A stretch of 64,000 bases of DNA from contig NZ_JACHIA010000005.1 in NCBI RefSeq assembly GCF_014202995.1, forward strand, positions 124,001-188,000, read 5' to 3'. The notes below the pieces were generated by a model. The model was not told the origin of the DNA. It saw only the letters and a program-made list of their open reading frames with translations, and did no database searches. The stretch comes from Longimicrobium terrae (lineage in GTDB: Bacteria; Gemmatimonadota; Gemmatimonadetes; Longimicrobiales; Longimicrobiaceae). Below, piece after piece: positions 1 through 6,787 of this stretch; the stretch's first letter is position 1, and each line of letters starts with the position of its first letter. Made by a program: the position numbers and the translations under genes.

Positions 1-2
1 CG

Positions 3-152
3 CGCGACGCCCGGGTGCTGGGGCAGGTGGCGCGCACTGTCCCCATTCTTCGCGCCACGCCGCACACCGATCCCGCTCTCCTCACCCGACTGTGCGAGAT
101 GATTGAACAAGACGTGAAACGGCGGTCCGGCACCGCGGGAGCGCCCGCGTGA
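3..152 (+). CDS. C-terminal end of an unidentified protein (partial)
   Basis: An open frame enters from the left edge and ends in TGA, giving about 49 residues (RDARVLGQVARTVPIL..., ending SGTAGAPA). Its TGA overlaps the GTG start of the next gene by 4 bases (GTGA), so the two are very likely translationally coupled. The fragment is too short to name a family. The piece around ARTVPILRATP loosely recalls the tail of HprK-related kinases that occur in some lasso-peptide clusters. That resemblance is only an impression, noted because of the RiPP-like context that follows. Confidence 0.6.
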   Translation, partial: RDARVLGQVARTVPILRATPHTDPALLTRLCEMIEQDVKRRSGTAGAPA

Positions 153-1297
153 CCCGGTCGTACAACGTCCGCTCGTTCGGGCTGATGGCGGCGGACCACG
201 TGCGGATCGATGCCTACGCCGCGGCGCTGGAGCAGGCGGTGCGGCCGGGCTCGGTGGTGCTGGACGTGGGGACGGGAACGGGGATTCTGGCGCTGCTGGC
301 CTGCCGGCTGGGCGCGCGGCGCGTGTACGCCATCGAGCCCAACGACGCGGTGCAGCTGGCGCGGCTGGCGGCGCGGGACAACGGATTCGCGGACCGCATC
401 GAGTTCATCCAGGCGCTCTCCATGGACGTGGAGCTGCCGGAGCGCGCGGACGTCATCGTCTCGGACCTGCGCGGGGTGCTTCCGGTCGCCTTTCCGCACA
501 TCACCGCCATCGCGGACGTGCGCGAGCGGATGCTGGCGCCCGGCGGCGTGCTGATTCCCCGCCGCGACACCGTCCGCGCCGCACCGGTGGAGGCGCCGCG
601 GGAGCACGCCGCCATCACCTCGCCGTGGACGGAGCACGGCCTGGGGCTGGACATGTCATCCTCCCGCGCGGCCGCGCTCAACGACTGGGGCAAGGTGCAC
701 TTTGCCGCCGGGCAGCTGCTGGCGGCGCCGCAGACCTGGGCCGTGCTGGACTACCGCACCATCACGGACCCCAACCTCAAGGCCACGATGGAATGGACGG
801 TGGAGCGCGACGGCACCGGGCACGGCGTGTCGGTGTGGTTTGACGCGGATCTGGCGGAAGGGGTGGGGTTCACGACGGGGCCGGAGGGGCCGCAGACCAT
901 CTACGGAACCGCGTTTCTGCCCTGGCTGGAGCCGGTGCCGCTGGTGCGCGGCGACCGCATCCGCATGATGCTGCAGGCGCGCGGCATCAGCGACGACTAC
1001 GTGTGGGTTTGGGATACCACGGTGGAGCGCGCGGATGGTTCCCGTGTCCGCTTCCGGCAGTCCACGCTGCGCGCGGGGGCGTTCCCCTCGCAGCAGATGC
1101 GGCGCAGGGGGCACGATTTTGCGCCCATGCTGGGGGAGCAGGGGCGCGCGGACCGCGAGATTCTGGGCTTGATGGACGGAACCGCGACGCTGGGAGAGAT
1201 CGCCACGGAGGCGCGGCGCAGGTTTCCCGCGCTGTTCACCAGCTGGGAGGCCGCCCTGTCCCGCGTGGGCCAGCTGAGCGAGACGTTTTCGGAGTAG
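149..1297 (+). CDS. PRMT-like SAM methyltransferase with C-terminal PqqD-like domain
   Basis: 382 aa, GTG start overlapping the upstream stop. Residues about 30-140 are a class I methyltransferase Rossmann domain: glycine-rich motif I VLDVGTGTG at 37-45 and the acidic ribose-binding residue in AIEPN at about 63. The middle (about 150-310) resembles the beta-barrel half of protein arginine methyltransferases. The canonical PRMT double-glutamate loop is not visible; the equivalent position reads VSDLRGVLP, so the substrate may not be arginine. The last ~60 residues (ILGLMDGTATLGEI...) look like PqqD, the domain that binds RiPP leader peptides. A candidate leader-bearing precursor is encoded convergently 24 bp downstream. 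Methylation of that peptide is an inference from context. It could also be a stand-alone PRMT-like enzyme. Confidence 0.85.
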   Translation: MTRSYNVRSFGLMAADHVRIDAYAAALEQAVRPGSVVLDVGTGTGILALLACRLGARRVYAIEPNDAVQLARLAARDNGFADRIEFIQALSMDVELPERADVIVSDLRGVLPVAFPHITAIADVRERMLAPGGVLIPRRDTVRAAPVEAPREHAAITSPWTEHGLGLDMSSSRAAALNDWGKVHFAAGQLLAAPQTWAVLDYRTITDPNLKATMEWTVERDGTGHGVSVWFDADLAEGVGFTTGPEGPQTIYGTAFLPWLEPVPLVRGDRIRMMLQARGISDDYVWVWDTTVERADGSRVRFRQSTLRAGAFPSQQMRRRGHDFAPMLGEQGRADREILGLMDGTATLGEIATEARRRFPALFTSWEAALSRVGQLSETFSE

Positions 1298-1321
1298 GAA
1301 CGGCCGGAACGGCGGCGGGCC

Positions 1322-1465
1322 TCAGGTCTTGAGGTTGTTGCCGCCGTTGATGTTGTCGTTCTTGTTCTTGGAGATGGAAACCGTCTGCGTGAGCGCGGCA
1401 AGATCCCCGAAGATGCGCAGGCGCGGCGGGGTGTAGGGAAGACGGTGCGTGTCTTTGGACTGCAT
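1322..1465 (-). CDS. Putative lasso-type RiPP precursor peptide
   Basis: 47 aa from the ATG at 1465; an upstream in-frame ATG would give 66 aa but puts the motif unusually far in. The leader contains YTPPRLRIFGDLAALT (Y11, P14, L16, G20, T26), which fits the lasso leader pattern YxxPxLxxxGxxxxxT recognised by PqqD/RRE domains. The putative core is rich in Asn, Gly and Lys and ends NDNINGGNNLKT. It does not begin with Gly, Ala, Ser or Cys, and an acceptor Asp (D37) falls at core position 9 only if the core starts at V29, so a classical lasso ring is uncertain. No lasso B2 protease or asparagine-synthetase-like cyclase is inside the window. The neighbouring methyltransferase carries a PqqD-like tail. 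Confidence 0.65.
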   Translation of the reverse strand: MQSKDTHRLPYTPPRLRIFGDLAALTQTVSISKNKNDNINGGNNLKT

Positions 1466-1945
1466 GATGGGATTTCGGTTCGCATGGATGCCGGGCGCGC
1501 TAGCCACGCGCGCAGTAAACATTTAGCAGCATCCGTGCTACGGGGCAACCCCCGCGTCCACTGTGTCCCGTATCACGCGCCGCGCATCGGATGAGCACGC
1601 GGCGCGAAACTCTCCTTTGCGGACGCTTGTGTTCGATGCCAGCCGCAGGTTTTCTCCCGCCGTTTCCGTCCGCCGCGACGGGCTCCGTTCCTTTGCGACC
1701 GCCGCGCTTACGCAGGGGACGATTCCATCCGCGCCAGGTCGTACGCGAGCAGATGGCCGCGAAAGCGGTGGAGCCACGCCGCCAGCCGCGCTGGCTCCGT
1801 GGCGATGACGTATCCCCCGGTCGTCGCAGGGGTGGATCAGGGCGCCGGTTCGTCTCCGTCCCGCACGCCCGTTGCGCCATCGTCGATTCTGAATCTGCAT
1901 TCATGATCCCTCGCCGGTGACGAACCCGCGCCGCAACCCGGGGGA
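1466..1945. other. Intergenic region without a convincing gene
   Basis: This 480-bp stretch separates the lasso-like ORF from the PPC gene cluster. Open frames on both strands have Arg-rich composition and no recognisable domain, and I treat them as shadows. It must hold the promoter of the lasso-like ORF, but I see no clear -10/-35 pair. Confidence 0.5.
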
Positions 1946-3175
1946 TCAGTTGCGGGTGACGTTCTCCAGCAGCAGGGTGTAGGCGCCGGTTTCGCCGCTG
2001 GTGAGCGTGTTGACGCGGATGGTCACGGGCCCATCCCGATCCGCCACGAACCGCACACGTGAGTTCGTTCCGCCCGCCCCGTCATCATCCGTCACCGCAT
2101 TCACAAGCTGCGTCCCCGCGCCCGGCCGGCCGGCGTGCAGAAAGGCATCGAACGCGGCCGACGTCAGCGTGACGGTGATCCGCTCGCCGCGGCGCGCTGT
2201 GTACGTGTAGTCGTGATAGAACGATCCATCCGCCAGCCGCCCGTCGCTGTTCTGCAGCTCGCCCTGCGTGCGCTGGCCCGCGCGCAGAACGCGCGGTGCC
2301 GGCCCCCGAGGCTGCGGGCCATCCGTCCGCCCGCCGCCGATGGAGGTGAGCGCCAGCGTGTACGCGCCCGTTTCTCCCGGCCCCAGCGTGTTGACGCGGA
2401 TGGTGAGCGGGCCGGCGCGGGGGGCCGTGTACTCCACGCGCGAGTTGGTTCCGCCGCCGCTGTCGTCGTCGTTCACGGCGTCCTGCAGCCCGCTTCCCGC
2501 GCCCACGAACAGCATCGCGTCAAAGTCGGCGGAGGCCAGGGTGACGGTGATGCGCTCGCCCGCGCGCGCCGTGTAGGTGTAGTCGGCGTAATGCGAATTG
2601 TCGCTCAGCACGGGGGCCGTGGCAGTGAGTTGGCCCTGCACGCGCTCTCCCGCGCGGAGCGTTCGGCTGGCGGTGGGCGCCGGGCGCGAGCCGCCGCCGC
2701 GGGGCGCGGGCGCGGGCGCGGGTGACCCGCCGCCACCGGGTGCGTTGATCACCATCGTGTAATCGCCGGACGTGCCCGGACGTCCGGGAGGCGCCAGCGC
2801 AGAGACAATCAGCGTTATCGTTTCCGTAGTGGTGATGTCCGCCGTCCAGAGATCCACGAGCCGTTCCCCGGTCCACTTTGCCTCGTACCCCATCTGCCGC
2901 ACCCCGCTGGCGGGCGACACAAGCAGGACGGCCGCCTGCAGCGGCGCCGTCTTGATGAGCGTGACCTCCAGGCGCGTTCCGGCGCGCACCCTCACCTGGT
3001 GCTCGTCGGAGAGCACTCCGTTGGCGAGCAGCTTGTCGCCGGGCGCCAGGCTGCCGCGGATGGTGGTTTCCTGCGCCGCGGCGGGGCGGGCGAGCAGTGC
3101 GGCCACGATCGTGAGCAGCCACACCGCGCGCCGCGCCGTCCGGTTGCCGCTCGTGTGCATGTTGATGGCGTGCAT
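1946..3175 (-). CDS. Secreted protein with PPC (pre-peptidase C-terminal) domains
   Basis: 409 aa from the internal ATG (MHAINMHTSGN...), which places a standard signal peptide (AVWLLTIVAALLARPAAAQ) near the N-terminus; a longer frame upstream adds unlikely residues. After the signal come a beta-rich PPC-like domain (about 40-145), a Gly/Pro linker, and two closely similar PPC domains (about 172-280 and 297-405). Each of the two has a DYTYTARxGERITVTL motif and an acidic DDDxGGGTNSRV loop followed by GPxTIRVNTL and GETGAYTL. PPC domains are usually non-catalytic extracellular modules on secreted enzymes. Here there is no enzyme domain, so a surface or binding role is possible. It is the last gene of the minus-strand secreted-protein cluster. 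Confidence 0.88.
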   Translation of the reverse strand: MHAINMHTSGNRTARRAVWLLTIVAALLARPAAAQETTIRGSLAPGDKLLANGVLSDEHQVRVRAGTRLEVTLIKTAPLQAAVLLVSPASGVRQMGYEAKWTGERLVDLWTADITTTETITLIVSALAPPGRPGTSGDYTMVINAPGGGGSPAPAPAPRGGGSRPAPTASRTLRAGERVQGQLTATAPVLSDNSHYADYTYTARAGERITVTLASADFDAMLFVGAGSGLQDAVNDDDSGGGTNSRVEYTAPRAGPLTIRVNTLGPGETGAYTLALTSIGGGRTDGPQPRGPAPRVLRAGQRTQGELQNSDGRLADGSFYHDYTYTARRGERITVTLTSAAFDAFLHAGRPGAGTQLVNAVTDDDGAGGTNSRVRFVADRDGPVTIRVNTLTSGETGAYTLLLENVTRN

Positions 3176-3326
3176 GATTTTTCGCGTGTTCAACTGTGCG
3201 TTCCGGTGATGAACGGCCTCCCATCCATCCTGCCCGGTTCCGCCACCGCGCACACTGATGAGCAGCGGCGCGCCTGGCGGTCTGTTCCATCCATCAGCCG
3301 ATGACGACCATGGACCTGCCGCTGGA

Positions 3327-3923
3327 TCAGGCTTCCTCGTCCGGCGCGCTGGTGTAGAACGCCACGCCGAATCCGCAGCGCGGCGACGCGCACGCCCGCA
3401 TCAGCACGCGGACGACGTAGGTGCCGGCGCGCTCTGCGGTGAGGCGGATTTCAGGTGATGTGTCAGCGTATTCCTTGGTCCAGATCGTCCGGCCGTCCGG
3501 ATCCATCAGGCTCAGGTCCAGATTGCGGCAGTCCGCGTCGCACACGCCCTGAATCACATACTCGCTTTCCGCCACCAGCGTGACCGGCACATCCGTCGTC
3601 GTGTTCCAGTTGAGCACGCCGGTCACGGGATCGCGCGCGGGCCGCAGTTCATCCGCTTCGGCCTGCTCGTTCAGGCGCGCCAGCAGGCGGGGCACGATGC
3701 CGTCCGCGGCGACGCTGTCGATGGCGGCGCGACTTGTGGCCGCGTCACCCATCGGCGCAGGCGCGGGCCACGGCGACGCTGGCGTCGGGGATAGGGACGG
3801 CGGCGCGGACGAACCGCATCCCGCGCCCGTCATCATTCCCGCCACGGCGAGGACCCTTGCGCAGGCGCGGCGGGTTCGGCTCCGCCGCGCGCGGATCGCG
3901 ATCGTGGCCGATAAGGTCATCAT
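3327..3923 (-). CDS. Lipoprotein with four-cysteine PPC-like domain
   Basis: 198 aa. The ATGATG start overlaps the upstream gene's TGA by 4 bases (ATGA), which fixes the start and implies coupled translation. The N-terminus has an Arg-rich leader and a lipobox-like MTGAGCGSS, so it is probably lipid-anchored. The C-terminal ~90 residues form a beta-rich domain with the signature YVIQGVCDADCRNLDLSLMDPDG and, later, RACASPRCGFGVAFYT. The four cysteines (C-x3-C and C-x4-C) recur in the proteins at 3920-5260 and 5694-6149, probably as two disulfides. Function unknown; the fold is probably PPC-like. Confidence 0.85.
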   Translation of the reverse strand: MMTLSATIAIRARRSRTRRACARVLAVAGMMTGAGCGSSAPPSLSPTPASPWPAPAPMGDAATSRAAIDSVAADGIVPRLLARLNEQAEADELRPARDPVTGVLNWNTTTDVPVTLVAESEYVIQGVCDADCRNLDLSLMDPDGRTIWTKEYADTSPEIRLTAERAGTYVVRVLMRACASPRCGFGVAFYTSAPDEEA

Positions 3924-5260
3924 GGCGTGGCCGGCGGCGTGCTGGTCGGGATCTCCACCGGCGTCGCGGGCGAGGTGATGGTCGTCACCTCCGGCGTGAG
4001 GACGACGGGCTCCACCGGGGGCTTCTGCGCTGGCGGAGCGGGTGCGGCGGGCTCGGTGGTCGGAGCAGGCGCCGGGGCGGGCTCGACTGGCGGCGCGGGC
4101 GCCGGCGGATTGGGCGCCGTCGGAACCGGCGCTGTCTGAACCGGTGTTGCCGGAGCAGGAGCCGGACGGGTCGGAGCCGGCCTCGGCGCGGTGCGCGGGG
4201 CAGCCGGCACTTGGCGCGGAGCGGGCTCGGGAGCGACGGCGGGCGGTGTGGCCGGCGTGGGTGCCGGTGCCGGAACGGGCGTCGGTGCGGGAGCGGGAGC
4301 CGGCGGAGCCGGACGGTTCTGTGCCGGCGTTGGAGCCGGGGACGGGCGCGGAGAGGTGACCGGCGGCGCGGCGGGCGGCGCGGGCGGAGTGACGCGCGGC
4401 GCTGCGGGAGGGGTCACGCGCGGGGCGGTGGAAGGACGGGGGCGCATGGCCGGCTCGCCCGGCGTCTGGTGGATGGCCACCGCGAATCCGCACGGGTTGG
4501 CCGTGCACCGCCGCATGATGGCCTCCAGCGTCCACCCGCTGGCCCGCGCGGGCGGCAGGCGCAGGAACGGGAGCGCATCGGCATCGGCATCCACCGCCAC
4601 CACGCCGCTGGGCGAAACGACGCGCAGGTCCAGGTTGGAGCAGTCCATGTCGCACGCGGCGACGACGGTGTAGCGGACGCCCGCCTCCAGGTCCAGCGGC
4701 ATCCGCATCACGCCACCGTTGTCGAGCGAGTTGACCCACAGATCGTGCGTGCGGTCGTTCAGCCCGAACCACGCTTCCGATTCGCCCAGCCGCGAAATCA
4801 CGTAGCGGCGCAGCGGATTCAGCCGCTCCAGCCTCCAGGCATTGCGCGGCACGGACGTGTCCGGATCGTCCTCGTCATACGCGCCGCGCGTCTCCGAAAT
4901 CCGCCGGTACACGCTGACGTTGCTGGGCCTCTCGTAGTAGTCGGGGCAGCGGCCGCGGCTGGCGACGCTCGTCACCACGTATCCCGGAATGCTGGTTGTA
5001 AGCGTGTTGCAGACGGAAACCGTATCGCCCGGAACCCGGATGGTGAGCTGGTTGTAGCTCCGCTCATAGTAGCCGGGGCACTGCCCGCGGCTTTCCACGG
5101 CCACCACCACGTACCGCGCGGGAATCGGCTGGCCACTGCAGATGGTGATGTTCTCCTGCGCGTGCCCCCGCCCGGGCGCGGCGAGCGCGAGCAGTGCCGT
5201 GCACGCGAGCAGAATGCGCGGGAGCGCGCGGGGCGAGGCGTTGCGGCGAACGAGAGTCAT
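3920..5260 (-). CDS. Secreted Cys4 PPC-like protein with Pro/Ala-rich tail
   Basis: 446 aa with a signal peptide ending about GRGHAQ. Residues about 35-115 contain two copies of an unusual motif, VVAVESRGQCPGYYERSYN and VTSVASRGRCPDYYERPSN, about 45 residues apart. A middle segment (about 145-190, ERLNPLRRYVISRLGESEAWFGLNDRTHD) leads into the same four-cysteine domain as its neighbours (VVAACDMDCSNLDLRVVSPSG ... RRCTANPCGFAVAIHQT). The last ~165 residues are almost purely Pro, Ala and Thr, suggesting a wall- or periplasm-spanning stalk. The antisense strand of this tail produces long Gly-rich ORFs that are artefacts. Translationally coupled to the next lipoprotein gene. Not assigned to a named family. 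Confidence 0.85.
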   Translation of the reverse strand: MTLVRRNASPRALPRILLACTALLALAAPGRGHAQENITICSGQPIPARYVVVAVESRGQCPGYYERSYNQLTIRVPGDTVSVCNTLTTSIPGYVVTSVASRGRCPDYYERPSNVSVYRRISETRGAYDEDDPDTSVPRNAWRLERLNPLRRYVISRLGESEAWFGLNDRTHDLWVNSLDNGGVMRMPLDLEAGVRYTVVAACDMDCSNLDLRVVSPSGVVAVDADADALPFLRLPPARASGWTLEAIMRRCTANPCGFAVAIHQTPGEPAMRPRPSTAPRVTPPAAPRVTPPAPPAAPPVTSPRPSPAPTPAQNRPAPPAPAPAPTPVPAPAPTPATPPAVAPEPAPRQVPAAPRTAPRPAPTRPAPAPATPVQTAPVPTAPNPPAPAPPVEPAPAPAPTTEPAAPAPPAQKPPVEPVVLTPEVTTITSPATPVEIPTSTPPATP

Positions 5261-5693
5261 GGATGTCCGATGCGTGGAGGACGGCGTCGCGTTTTCTGTC
5301 GATCAACATGCCCGGAGCGCGTTCCCGCTCCGTTCCCCCGCCGTTCATCCACGCGCAACCGGCTGCGGCGCAACAACATCCCCCGAGATGGCAATCAGCG
5401 CAGCGGATGCATGGCGACGACGATCAGCAGATCCTGGTGCGTGATGATGGCGATCAACCCGAGTGCCGGCGCAGGCGATCAGCGTCCCGCATCATCCTGA
5501 ACGATCAACACCAACAGCGGGAACGCGGGGGACGCGGAGGTGGCGGGGGTGCGCGGGAAACGGCGTCCATCATCCGCCACCGCTGTCGATCTGTCTGGAT
5601 AAAATGGTGGCCGGGCGCGCGATCCTCCGCGCACCCGGCGCACCCCTCCGGCGGTCTGCCGCCCAGCCCCCTGGGTGCCGGCCGCCAAAGGAC
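5261..5693. other. Intergenic region with a possible terminator hairpin
   Basis: This 430-bp space lies between two minus-strand secreted-protein genes. At about 5610-5641 there is an imperfect GC-rich hairpin (GGCCGGGCGCGCGATCC / GCGCACCCGGC) just downstream of the gene ending at 5694, which may terminate it. The open frames here lack domain similarity. The promoter of the 3920-5260 gene must lie near 5300, but no strong consensus is visible. Confidence 0.4.
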
Positions 5694-6149
5694 CTACTTG
5701 TTGTACAGCGACACGCCGTAGGAGCACGGATTGGCGCTGCAGCGGGCCATCACCACGCGAATGCGGTGGTTGCCGCTGGCCGCGGCGCGGAACTCCAGCA
5801 CCGGCACGTCGTCGTCCAGCACGTCTTCGGCGATCTTGTTGCCCGACGGATCAAACAGTTGCAGGTCCATGTCGCTGCAGTCGCCGTCGCACATGCCCAC
5901 CATCAGGTACTCGCGCCCCTGGTTGAGCGTGATGCCCACGTCTTCCTGCGTGCCGTTGTTCAGCTCGCCCGTCGCCGGAGCCGTGGTGGACGGCGAGTAG
6001 CCGCGCTGCTTGGCCAGCTGCCCCGCGGCGGCGATCAGCCGGGTGACGGTGGCGTCGGGCGAGGGGCCGCTGCTGGGGCCCGCGTTTCCGGGGCACGCCG
6101 CCAGCGGCGCAATGGCGAGCAGGGCGGCAAACGTGCGGATCTTCATCAT
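5694..6149 (-). CDS. Small lipoprotein consisting of the four-cysteine PPC-like domain
   Basis: 151 aa. The N-terminal signal MMKIRTFAALLAIAPLAACPG has a lipobox cysteine at LAAC. The mature part is essentially one beta domain carrying the family signature VGMCDGDCSDMDLQLFDPSG ... ARCSANPCSYGVSLYNK. It is the shortest and cleanest example of the Cys4 domain in this cluster, and so useful for defining domain limits. It lies 32 bp downstream of the PPC gene ending at 6182, probably in one transcript. No enzyme motif is present. Confidence 0.88.
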   Translation of the reverse strand: MMKIRTFAALLAIAPLAACPGNAGPSSGPSPDATVTRLIAAAGQLAKQRGYSPSTTAPATGELNNGTQEDVGITLNQGREYLMVGMCDGDCSDMDLQLFDPSGNKIAEDVLDDDVPVLEFRAAASGNHRIRVVMARCSANPCSYGVSLYNK

Positions 6150-6181
6150 CAGAAATCTCCAGAGAAGGGGTGTGAGGAGCG

Positions 6182-6634
6182 TTATTGTCCGGATTTCACC
6201 CGCAGGGTGTACCGGCCCGTCTGTCCCGCCATCAGCGAGTTGGCCCGGATGATGACCGGCCCCGCCGCCCGTGCGGTGTACGTCACCTGCGCGGTGGTGC
6301 CGCCACCGCTGTCGTCGTCGCTCACCGCGTCCAGCAGCGCCGTCCCCGCGCCGCGCCGCCCCACGTACAGGTAGGGGTCGAACGCATCCGACGAGAGCCG
6401 CACCTGGATCTGCTCACCCGCGTGCGCCATGTAGACGAAGTCGTCGTAGCGCGAGTCGTCATCCAGCCGCGCATCGCCGTCTTCCAGCGCGCCCGCTTCC
6501 AGCCGCCCCGCCGCCACCATCCGCGCGACCGCGGGCCTGACCGCGGAGACGGCGGGGGCCCCCGGGGACTGCGCATCCGCCCGCGTGGCGAGGAGCAGGG
6601 CGCAGAGAAGGACGAGGAGCGGGCGAACAGGCAT
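6182..6634 (-). CDS. Small secreted PPC-domain protein
   Basis: 150 aa from the MPVRPLLVLLCALLLATRADAQ start; a nine-residue longer start is possible. After the signal peptide comes a single PPC domain with YDDFVYMAHAGEQIQVRL, an acidic DDDSGGGTTAQVTY loop and GPVIIRANSLMAGQTGRYTL, matching the domains of the 409-aa protein at the end of the cluster. Its upstream region shares a conserved block with the Sel1 gene upstream, implying common regulation. Probably the first gene of a unit with the Cys4 lipoprotein at 5694-6149. Function unknown. Confidence 0.88.
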   Translation of the reverse strand: MPVRPLLVLLCALLLATRADAQSPGAPAVSAVRPAVARMVAAGRLEAGALEDGDARLDDDSRYDDFVYMAHAGEQIQVRLSSDAFDPYLYVGRRGAGTALLDAVSDDDSGGGTTAQVTYTARAAGPVIIRANSLMAGQTGRYTLRVKSGQ

Positions 6635-6658
6635 GGGTGTCCGTCGGGTTGGGACCGG

Positions 6659-6722
6659 CACGTCCGGTGACGCGCCGCAAGCTTACGGGGGTGGCATTGC
6701 TCCGCCGTTTCCTGGCCGTTGC
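6659..6722 (-). promoter_or_regulatory. Conserved upstream block, copy A
   Basis: Read on the minus strand, this block matches 8277-8338 at most positions: CGCAACG, CAGGAAACGG, GGAGCAATGCC, then CGTA, GCTTGC and GCGTCAC in the same order. The CGTA is about 50 bp from the start codon in both copies. A GGAAAC element 19 bp before CGTA recalls ECF-type promoters, but the spacing is long and the assignment is tentative. Confidence 0.45.
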
Positions 6723-6787
6723 GGGCGGCGTAACCGCTGCGGCGCATGGCTCTGCGAACTGCCGTTCCGTGTGGATGAAGCGCGTCT

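Noticed and set aside
149-1297. Ribosomal protein L11 methyltransferase (PrmA) assignment
   Set aside because: The Rossmann core fits many class I methyltransferases; the long C-terminal beta region and the PqqD-like tail are unlike PrmA.
1500-1904. Minus-strand ORFs upstream of the lasso-like ORF
   Set aside because: Arg/Pro-rich translations with no ribosome site or domain; the 120-aa and 134-aa frames overlap each other in different frames.
3927-4673. Long Gly/Ala-rich plus-strand ORFs (for example 4191-4673)
   Set aside because: They are exact antisense shadows of the Pro/Ala-rich tail of the minus-strand gene 3920-5260.
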